A program made the translations under genes and the position numbers. Shown here one piece after another: positions 57,666 to 64,000 of a stretch of 64,000 nucleotides of DNA. This DNA comes from Chitinophagaceae bacterium (lineage in GTDB: Bacteria; Bacteroidota; Bacteroidia; Chitinophagales; Chitinophagaceae): contig JADKAM010000012.1 of NCBI GenBank assembly GCA_016715365.1, positions 1-64,000 of the forward strand, written 5' to 3'. The notes under the pieces are model-generated. The model was not told the origin of the DNA, made no database searches, and saw only the letters and a list, made by a program, of their open reading frames with translations. The first letter of the stretch is position 1. The number at the start of each line of letters is the position of its first letter.

Positions 57666-60302
57666 ATGAAGCCTCTACAATTTGTATTGGTACTCTTCCT
57701 GGTTTTTGCAGGGATGGTATCTAATGCTCAAAATAAAAACTTAGCCACAGGCGACACGGCCATATCTTTTAAAGTGCATGGCGTTTGTGAGCAATGCAAA
57801 GACCGGATTGAAAATGCATTGAAGGTAAAAGGGGTGAGGTCTGCCGTGTGGGATATGGAATCTCAGCAACTTTCGCTGGTATATAATCCTGCAAAAATAT
57901 CGCTTGATAAAATTGAGAACAGGATCGTTGCTGTTGGCCATGATATTGAAAATAAAAAAGCAAAAATCGGGGTGTACAGTGCCTTACCTAAATGCTGCCT
58001 TTACCGTGATATGGAGACGGCAAAAAATGAAATGATAAAGGATACCGTGTTGGGCCAGTTGCCGGAGATAAATTATACCATTGATTCTTCAGTTAAAACC
58101 ATGCAGCGTAGCAACGAAGCCGGGGTAATACTGATCAAGGGCATTGTTTTGGAAGATGATAATAAGGGTAAATTTAAACCACTTTCCAATGCAAGTGTTT
58201 ACTGGCTTGGAAATGCAGCGGGTACAGTAACTGACAGCACAGGCTTGTTCAGCATTGTGCAGGACAGCAGCAACCACAACCTGGTGGTAAGCTATACCGG
58301 TTACAAGCCGGATACTTTAAATGTGCATGAAAGCACATCGTTAAAGGTTGTGCTTGCATCAAATAAACAGTTAAAAGAAGTGACTGTGAGTTCAAGGTTG
58401 AAAACAACTTATGTAAATAATTACAGCCCCATAAGAACTGAGACCATGTTGGGTACAGAATTATTAAAAGCGGCCTGCTGTAACCTCAGCGAAAGTTTTG
58501 AAACCAATCCCTCGGTGGATGTTTCCTATAATGATGCGGTTACAGGCTCAAAACAAATTCAGTTGCTGGGGTTAAGCGGAAATTACACACAGCTTACGGT
58601 TGAAAACCTGCCCGGCCCCCGTGGCATTGCAACGCCGCTGGGTTTAAATTCCATTGCAGGTCCGTGGATAGAATCTATACAATTAACCAAGGGCGTAGGC
58701 TCTGTTGCCAATGGTTATGAAAGTATTGCTGGACAGATCAACGTAGAATTAAAGAAACCCGAGAACAGCGAAAAGTTATTGGCAAACCTGTATGTGAATG
58801 ATTTTGGTAAGACTGATCTTAACCTGAATCTTGCAAAAAAGATCAGCAATAAATGGTCGGTTGGTTTATTGCTGCACGATGATTTTTTATACAATAAAAA
58901 ACTTGATTTTAATAAGGATGGTTTTCGTGACCAGCCAACCGGTAACACGTTGAGCCTGGTTAACCGCTATAAGTTTGATAACAGTAAAGGCGTAATGGTA
59001 CAGTTTGGCATCAAGGTTTTGCAGGATAGAAAAACAGGCGGTGAAACCCGCTTTGATCCCGAAATGGATAAGAACACTACCAACAGTTACGGACTTGGAA
59101 TTAATACTGAACGATACGAAGGTTTTGCAAAAATCGGATACGTTTTCCCTGAAAAGAAATATAAGAGTATCGGCTTTCAGGCGGCAGCCATCAGCCATAA
59201 CCAGGATGCTTATTTTGGATTGACAAAGTACAATGCAAAACAAAAAACGGTGTATGCGAATTTAATTTACCAATCTATCATCAGCACAACAATACATAAA
59301 TTCCGCACCGGTTTTAGTTTTGTGTATGATAAGTATGATGAGATTTTTAAAGCGAACAATTATGCAAGAACAGAAGTAGTACCCGGTGTTTTTGGCGAGT
59401 ACACATTTACACCCAATGATAAATTCAGTGCGGTAGTAGGTTTACGGGCCGATCATAACAGTTTGTTCGGGTTCTTTGTAACACCAAGATTAAACCTCAG
59501 GTACGAGCCGGTTAAAGGAACAACCATACGTGCAAGTGTGGGACGAGGCCAGCGCACAGCAAATATTTTTGCAGAGAATACAAGTGTTTTTGTAAGTGCA
59601 AGGCAGGTTAATATCATAACCGTTGCTGCAGGAAAAGCTTATGGACTTGATCCGGAAGTAGCGTGGAATAAAGGAGTGAGTGTTGATCAGAAATTAAGAT
59701 TGTTTGGTAATGATGCCTTACTTACTGTTGATTATTTCCGCAATGATTTTACCAACCAGGTGGTGGTGGATGTGGAAGATGCAAGGGCAGTGAAGTTTTA
59801 TAATTTATCCGGCAAGTCATATTCCAACAGTTTCCAGGCGGCCTTAAACCTGGAACCATTTAAAAAGTTTGAGATACGCCTGGCCTACCGGCTTTTTGAT
59901 GTAAAGACAACTTACAGTGGTAAACTTACAGAGCGTCCTCTCATTTCAAAGAACAGGGCTTTTGCTAACCTGGCTTATGCCATCAGTGGTTTTAAATTTG
60001 ATTATACCATTACCTTTAATGGCAGAAAAAGATTGCCCGATACGAAGGCAAATCCTGCCATGTACAGGTTACCTTCATATTCACCCGGCTATGTGCTGAT
60101 GAATACGCAGGTATCAAAAACACTGGGTAAAAAGCATCCGCTGGATATTTATATGGGCGTAGAAAACCTGGCCAACTTTTTTCAGCAGGATGTTATTGTA
60201 GCTGCTGATCAGCCTTTTAATCCTTATTTTGATGCCTCGATGGTTTGGGGGCCGGTAAACGGAAGAATGTTTTATGGAGGTTTGAGGTACACGATCAAAT
60301 AA
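57666..60302 (+). CDS. TonB-dependent receptor with N-terminal HMA domain, metal-related
   Basis: From ATG 57666 (MKPLQFVLVLFLVFAGMVSNAQ signal peptide) the product has 878 residues; the frame is open 31 codons upstream. Domains: heavy-metal-associated domain near 30-100 (FKVHGVCEQCKDRIENAL, CEQC, and a later KCCLY), a carboxypeptidase-like regulatory module near 160-240 (LSNASVYWLGNAAGTVTDST), plug (EVTVSSRLKTTYVNN, ACCNLSESFETNPSVDVSY, IQLLGLSGNYTQL) and a 22-strand-type barrel to the C terminus (AVFDASMV...GGLRYTIK). It imports or senses a metal complex across the outer membrane. The HMA domain and upstream genes point to copper. Confidence 0.9.
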   Translation: MKPLQFVLVLFLVFAGMVSNAQNKNLATGDTAISFKVHGVCEQCKDRIENALKVKGVRSAVWDMESQQLSLVYNPAKISLDKIENRIVAVGHDIENKKAKIGVYSALPKCCLYRDMETAKNEMIKDTVLGQLPEINYTIDSSVKTMQRSNEAGVILIKGIVLEDDNKGKFKPLSNASVYWLGNAAGTVTDSTGLFSIVQDSSNHNLVVSYTGYKPDTLNVHESTSLKVVLASNKQLKEVTVSSRLKTTYVNNYSPIRTETMLGTELLKAACCNLSESFETNPSVDVSYNDAVTGSKQIQLLGLSGNYTQLTVENLPGPRGIATPLGLNSIAGPWIESIQLTKGVGSVANGYESIAGQINVELKKPENSEKLLANLYVNDFGKTDLNLNLAKKISNKWSVGLLLHDDFLYNKKLDFNKDGFRDQPTGNTLSLVNRYKFDNSKGVMVQFGIKVLQDRKTGGETRFDPEMDKNTTNSYGLGINTERYEGFAKIGYVFPEKKYKSIGFQAAAISHNQDAYFGLTKYNAKQKTVYANLIYQSIISTTIHKFRTGFSFVYDKYDEIFKANNYARTEVVPGVFGEYTFTPNDKFSAVVGLRADHNSLFGFFVTPRLNLRYEPVKGTTIRASVGRGQRTANIFAENTSVFVSARQVNIITVAAGKAYGLDPEVAWNKGVSVDQKLRLFGNDALLTVDYFRNDFTNQVVVDVEDARAVKFYNLSGKSYSNSFQAALNLEPFKKFEIRLAYRLFDVKTTYSGKLTERPLISKNRAFANLAYAISGFKFDYTITFNGRKRLPDTKANPAMYRLPSYSPGYVLMNTQVSKTLGKKHPLDIYMGVENLANFFQQDVIVAADQPFNPYFDASMVWGPVNGRMFYGGLRYTIK

Positions 60303-60362
60303 GAAAATGAAAAAAATATTGATTTTTATATTGTGCTTATTTAAAAAAAAGAACTGTTGTAA

Positions 60363-60842
60363 ATGAAAAATTTATTTTTATCGCTGATGATCCTGTTGTG
60401 TTCATCGGTTGTACATGCACAGCTGAGAATTGGAGAATTGGCCCCGGAAATTGAGTTGATGAGTAAGGAAGACAGCATGGTAAAACTTTCATTATTCAAT
60501 GGTAAAGTGGTGCTGATTGATTTTTGGGCAAGCTGGTGCGGCCCCTGCAGGGCAGCTAATCCTTATATTCAGAAATTGTACAAGAAATATAAGGATAGTG
60601 GTTTTGAAGTATTTGCGGTTTCGCTGGATGTAAATAAGCCGCTTTGGTTAAAGGCCATTAAAAGAGATAAGTTAACCTACATGCAGGTTATTGATAATAG
60701 TGGCTGGCTTTCGAAAGTTGCCGAAAAATATTATATCGATGCTTTGCCAACCAATTTTTTATTAGACAAGTCAGGCAAAATAGTTGCCATCAATATTGAA
60801 GGAAAGGAACTGTTTGATAAAGTAAAAGAACTGCTGCAATAA
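60363..60842 (+). CDS. TlpA-family thioredoxin-like periplasmic oxidoreductase
   Basis: The product has 159 residues. Signal peptide MKNLFLSLMILLCSSVVHAQ. The TlpA/ResA domain contains LIDFWASWCGPCRAANPYIQ (WCGPC redox motif at about 60), EVFAVSLDVNKPLWLKAIK and ALPTNFLLDKSGKIVAINIEG (cis-proline region LPT). Reduces or isomerises disulfides in the periplasm, as in cytochrome maturation or copper handling. It comes 60 bases after the HMA-TonB receptor and is likely cotranscribed; its last base abuts the minus-strand gene. Confidence 0.92.
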   Translation: MKNLFLSLMILLCSSVVHAQLRIGELAPEIELMSKEDSMVKLSLFNGKVVLIDFWASWCGPCRAANPYIQKLYKKYKDSGFEVFAVSLDVNKPLWLKAIKRDKLTYMQVIDNSGWLSKVAEKYYIDALPTNFLLDKSGKIVAINIEGKELFDKVKELLQ

Positions 60843-61613
60843 TTACTTTTCGGTTTTAAAACGAAAAGAGCCACCAACGGCAATGTACCAATCAGGTGCC
60901 GCTTTGCTGATGCCAAAGCCGGATGAAAGATCTATTTTAAAATCAGGATTGATATAATAAGCGATACCGCCATCCAGGCTGTGTTCCGGATTATTTTTTT
61001 TGCTGATAAAACCAAATGCTTCTATATAACCATACCATTTTTTACTTAAATTTATACCGGGTGCAAAAGTATAAATCCAGGTGGCTTCTTTACTTACACC
61101 ATCCCATTCTGCACCTACATTATAGCCCAGCCCGATTTTTTTGGTAAGGCTATGCTGCATGGTAAACCTGAAATTGGGAGCCAGGTGATCTACCTGAAAA
61201 TAACCGGATGCCAGTTTTGGAATTCCAACATGAAATATCAAAGAAGTTTTCGGGAGTAATTTATTCTCTTCCCATAATGCAATTTTAGCCCCCACTTCCA
61301 CAGGCGATAAACCTGTTTCTTTTACTTTGTCAGTTACATGAAAGTAGGTATTTGTTTGTACGGTTGTAATTAATCTCAGTTCAATTCTTTTGCTGATACC
61401 ATATTTACTAAGGAGTGTTGGATGTTGAAATTCATTTTCAAGAGCGTTGGTTGTTTGAACGCTAAAGCCCATTTCAAACTGAATCCATTTTTTAGGAACC
61501 AAAACGGCACTTTCTGTCTGGTCGGGGCGGTCGGTATCAATTTTTTCAACTTGTGCTAAACTGAAGTTTGTACAGGTAATAAACAGTATGGTGATTGCTA
61601 TGTTTTTAATCAT
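60843..61613 (-). CDS. Outer membrane transporter-like barrel (Phenol_MetA_deg type)
   Basis: The product has 256 residues. Signal peptide MIKNIAITILFITCTNFSLAQ. IDTDRPDQTESAVLVPKKWIQFEMGF opens the family sometimes annotated as MetA-pathway of phenol degradation or transporter. About twelve beta-strands follow (LSKYGISKRIELRLI, AEWDGVSKEATWIYTF) ending APDWYIAVGGSFRF with a terminal aromatic pattern. The name does not imply phenol metabolism. It converges directly with the thioredoxin gene, with no space for a terminator. Confidence 0.75.
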   Translation of the reverse strand: MIKNIAITILFITCTNFSLAQVEKIDTDRPDQTESAVLVPKKWIQFEMGFSVQTTNALENEFQHPTLLSKYGISKRIELRLITTVQTNTYFHVTDKVKETGLSPVEVGAKIALWEENKLLPKTSLIFHVGIPKLASGYFQVDHLAPNFRFTMQHSLTKKIGLGYNVGAEWDGVSKEATWIYTFAPGINLSKKWYGYIEAFGFISKKNNPEHSLDGGIAYYINPDFKIDLSSGFGISKAAPDWYIAVGGSFRFKTEK

Positions 61614-61709
61614 GATACTAAAATATAAGTTAGTCTTGTCTAAAAATTAAATTAAAGATAAACAAGTTTATCAAACCCGCAAATTGTTTATTAAATAAAT
61701 ATAGGGTGA

Positions 61710-62708
61710 TTATTTCTTAACCGCTGCCACACCAAGTATCAGGCTTTCCAGGTTTTTTTCTTTGCAAAAAGTGTTACTTATTTTTTCAGAGGCATCTAAA
61801 AGCTGCTGTATGGTTTTATGACCTGGCCCGGCCAGTTTATATGCCTGAGCCAGGGCATCTTTTTCATTTATTTTAGAGGTCTGCAGCAGTGCTTCTTTTA
61901 TCACTTCCACCTTCAGGCCGCTGTCTTTTAAATTGCCCAGTTCGGCAATGAGCCAGCTTAAAGCATAAAAGCGGTTTTTATCAAAAAGTAAAAAATGTTT
62001 TTGTTCCCCGGCATCAGGTAAAATATTATAGGGCGATGTTTTTACAGCCCTGGTTAAATATTTTGAAAGATATTTTGGCGTTGCCGTTTTAGGACTGCTT
62101 AACTGTATGCAGCCTCTTAAGGCCTGTGGGTAAATACTCAGCCATCGTATCATTCTTCTGAATTCATGCAGGTCGTTTTCTACATTGGTGAATTGAAAAT
62201 TCTTTTCATTGATAAACTCCAGTATTTTATTAATAGCAGTAACATAATATTGATGAATATTTTTTATCTCTTCTTTTTCATCCTGCCAATCAGCTTCTCC
62301 AAGTTTTTTTCTGATCTTTTCAATACGGTCAGCATTGTCGCCCAGCCAGTTGTTTTCATGCAGTATTTCATTCAGGCTCTGAATTTTTTCACGGCTTTGA
62401 GCCTGCAGGTAATTTTTGATGCCCGCCGGTATTTTTTTATTGGTTACAAATTCTTTGGCAAAAGCATCGTAATAATCTATCTGGCCAATGGCATCTTCCA
62501 GCAGTTTAGTATGTTCCTTAATTTTGCTGAATTTCTTTTTATTGTGAATGCCTGCATACATTTTAGCCAAACCTTCCAGCATAAATAACGGTGTACGGGC
62601 ATTATTCTGGTACAACCATAGCCCCGGATTTTTTTGTTTGGAAGATTTTGCAATCAGTTCCTGTAATTGGTTCAGGTGGTATTCAAATCTTGCTTGTCCG
62701 TTTTTCAT
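61710..62708 (-). CDS. Helical protein, possibly CHAD-like
   Basis: The product has 332 residues, entirely helical and with no signal peptide. NARTPLFMLEGLAKMYAG, HTKLLEDAIGQIDYYDAFAKEF (about 65-88) and LHEFRRMIRWLSIYPQALRG (about 180-200) have the HxxR-helix pattern of CHAD domains, which bind polyphosphate; DYYDAF corresponds to the usual LGxxRD region in a divergent form. I am unsure of the family. It lies 75 bases downstream of the ATP-grasp gene on the same strand; a gap contains a short repeat. Confidence 0.6.
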   Translation of the reverse strand: MKNGQARFEYHLNQLQELIAKSSKQKNPGLWLYQNNARTPLFMLEGLAKMYAGIHNKKKFSKIKEHTKLLEDAIGQIDYYDAFAKEFVTNKKIPAGIKNYLQAQSREKIQSLNEILHENNWLGDNADRIEKIRKKLGEADWQDEKEEIKNIHQYYVTAINKILEFINEKNFQFTNVENDLHEFRRMIRWLSIYPQALRGCIQLSSPKTATPKYLSKYLTRAVKTSPYNILPDAGEQKHFLLFDKNRFYALSWLIAELGNLKDSGLKVEVIKEALLQTSKINEKDALAQAYKLAGPGHKTIQQLLDASEKISNTFCKEKNLESLILGVAAVKK

Positions 62709-62739
62709 TTTAATGTTTTTATTTTTTTCACTTAGATGG

Positions 62740-62783
62740 TTCCCCCATCCTGAGCTTAGCCGAAGGGCAGGGGGTTAGGGGGC
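62740..62783. repeat. Short CCTGAGCTTAGCCGAAGGG repeat-like sequence
   Basis: CCCCATCCTGAGCTTAGCCGAAGGGCAGGGGGTTAGGGGG just after the ATP-grasp gene contains the imperfect palindrome CCTGAGC...CGAAGGG known as a common intergenic repeat type in Bacteroidota genomes, plus a G-rich tail. Its extent is uncertain from one copy. Confidence 0.35.
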
Positions 62784-63977
62784 TTAAGGCTTTTCAAAAA
62801 ACGCCACATTTCCACCCACCCATTCTTTGTTTTTATTATAGCGTGTACCAATCATTTTCCCTTTGCTTAATCTTGCCAGGTTATGTACACCAACCGGCCT
62901 GTCCCATTCTTTTTTCCAGAAATAAAACAAACGTATCTCCGCTTTGGCAGGCTCTTCGGGGGTTTCAATCACATCAGCGTATTTTACTTTCTTTTGCAGT
63001 ATCCAGTTTTCGGGGTCTTTTACGGCCTCAATATCTTCGGGTGTGACATCAATTACTACGCCCATGCCGGCAAAAGAGAATAAAGGTTTTAACACATAAT
63101 TCTCCAGGTCGGCAGGCATTTGTTTTAACTCGTTTAAAAAATAAGTTTGTGGTACGTAAGGGTTTTCTATAAAAGGTAAAGTGAATTTACTGATGCGGTA
63201 AAACCAGTTTGGATGCGGTGCCCATTCCACATCATACGGTTTGGTAAGATCAACCACATCGCCCAGGTCTTCCTGCTTTTGCAGGTCATCAAAAATAACG
63301 CGGTTATAAATTCTTTTAATGGGTGTTTTCACGCCGTTGTTATCGTAAAATAATTTGTCACCTTCTGCAATTAATTTGGTAAGGCAAACCATTTTAATAC
63401 CCAGCAATTGTTCGGTGCAATAAAAATCAATACGGGTCTTTTGTTTTTCCGGAAAAATTTCCAGCAGTATTACATTTTCAGGATTAAGGTCGCCAACAAT
63501 AATATCTTTCAGCAATTGAATGTATGTTTCTTTGGTATAACCATTTAAATAAGGAGAAAAATTATCGGGCAGTTCGGCATACTCGGCAGTTAACTCCGAA
63601 TGAAATGCCTGGAAAGCATACAGCGTAGGGAATCCCTGCATCTCAATTAACTGAGGCTCCAGTTCTCCTGTTTCGTTTTCACATATACCAAAATCAAAAA
63701 CCAGGAATTCGGTATGGCTGCTTTCGTTTGGCACTTTTACATTTTCGGGAATGCCACGATCGGTAAGTGCAATAAATTTCGGATCAACAATCACATCAAT
63801 AATATCTTCGCAGGCATGCAGCATTTTTGCTGTAAAATCTTTGGGAACAAATACCGGTGTTTCTGCATTTCTGAAATCAAGCGAACCGGGGTACAGGTTT
63901 TCCATTTTTACCATATAGGCATCATATTTCTCTTTGGTAAAATTGGCGTTGAATTTTTTTCTTAATTCTTTTATCAT
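62784..63977 (-). CDS. ATP-grasp-like protein of unknown substrate
   Basis: The product has 397 residues; ATG at 63977. NPENVILLEIFPEKQKTRIDFYCTE (about 165), LENYVLKPLFSFAGMGVVIDVTPEDIEAV (about 293) and WILQKKVKYADVIETPEEPAKAEIRLFYFWKKEW near 330 match the ATP-grasp pattern of K-P-G loop, E-x-K-x pair and metal-binding acidic residues in circularly permuted or glutathionylspermidine-type ligases. ENETGELEPQLIEMQGFPTLYAF near 115 is typical of this Bacteroidota group. It should join a carboxylate to an amine or thiol using ATP. Gene 61710 follows. Confidence 0.7.
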   Translation of the reverse strand: MIKELRKKFNANFTKEKYDAYMVKMENLYPGSLDFRNAETPVFVPKDFTAKMLHACEDIIDVIVDPKFIALTDRGIPENVKVPNESSHTEFLVFDFGICENETGELEPQLIEMQGFPTLYAFQAFHSELTAEYAELPDNFSPYLNGYTKETYIQLLKDIIVGDLNPENVILLEIFPEKQKTRIDFYCTEQLLGIKMVCLTKLIAEGDKLFYDNNGVKTPIKRIYNRVIFDDLQKQEDLGDVVDLTKPYDVEWAPHPNWFYRISKFTLPFIENPYVPQTYFLNELKQMPADLENYVLKPLFSFAGMGVVIDVTPEDIEAVKDPENWILQKKVKYADVIETPEEPAKAEIRLFYFWKKEWDRPVGVHNLARLSKGKMIGTRYNKNKEWVGGNVAFFEKP

Positions 63978-64000
63978 GTTAAATACGGCTTTGATTTAAA

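Noticed and set aside
1..64000. tRNA, rRNA, CRISPR or transposase genes
   Set aside because: No cloverleaf with a GTTCRA T-loop, no rRNA-like stretch, no repeat-spacer array and no transposase-like protein was found when reading through; this is by eye only.

Overview
The window looks like chromosome of a Bacteroidota bacterium, most likely from the Chitinophagaceae or a close relative. The reasons are: proteins carrying type IX secretion (T9SS) sorting tails of both kinds (gliding-type CTD at 4686-8129, Por-type tail at 19415-20506); a PorW/SprE-like T9SS lipoprotein (42883-45819); TonB receptors; a bactofilin operon; fasciclin, DUF1826 and HYC_CC_PP families; and Bacteroidota-type promoter boxes (TTTG ... 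TAnnTTTG) with short 5' leaders. I see no rRNA, tRNA, CRISPR array, prophage or transposase gene.

Layout. 1-2.7 kb (minus strand, then plus) holds a frameshifted aminotransferase running off the left edge, an intact prephenate dehydratase (pheA), and a wreck of phosphoenolpyruvate carboxylase in which the N-terminal and C-terminal ends are joined with most of the middle missing. 2.7-4.7 kb is an AT-rich accessory patch with a two-gene membrane/coiled-coil module. 4.7-16.3 kb carries a large T9SS surface protein, a DUF1826 protein, an extradiol dioxygenase, a universal stress protein, a PfkB kinase, a YtxH/holin-like envelope trio, a phospholipase-D-type synthase and an L,D-transpeptidase. 16.4-27.4 kb carries a MocR regulator divergent from ilvE, a T9SS cargo protein, rluD, lipB, a D-cysteine desulfhydrase-like enzyme, a sugar nucleotidyltransferase, and an ECF sigma factor followed by a membrane serine protease with an anti-sigma-like N terminus. 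27.5-33.5 kb is the aromatic amino acid operon tyrA-GNAT-DAHP synthase/chorismate mutase-aroB-aroA-aroC. 34-52 kb is mostly envelope biology: a second L,D-transpeptidase, RlpA, an OmpA/TSP3 protein, an MG2 protein with a plug-like domain, PBP1a, PorW, the bactofilin group, SprT, and an ECF sigma/anti-sigma/fasciclin unit. 52-64 kb has sucC, purine nucleoside phosphorylase, a putative porin, a copper/heavy-metal cluster (HYC_CC_PP, HMA protein, HMA-TonB receptor, TlpA, transporter-like barrel), and a CHAD-like plus ATP-grasp pair.

The most interesting signal is the untranslated leader of the aromatic operon (27499-27675). A textbook Bacteroidota promoter is followed at once by a 26-codon ORF whose residues 9-16 are WFYFSYYF (seven of eight aromatic). 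Next comes a GGGGG-containing segment able to pair with the 5' arm of a strong terminator hairpin that ends 8 bases before tyrA. This is the full architecture of a ribosome-mediated transcription attenuator sensing Trp/Phe/Tyr, in a phylum where such control has little experimental support that I know of.

Other points worth a look: the ppc deletion scar and the clustered frameshifts at the left end; a dispersed long inverted repeat (11739-11824, with a degenerate relative near 1873-1948); short repeat-built palindromes sitting in divergent promoter regions; and the sigma factor/protease pair at 26-27 kb.
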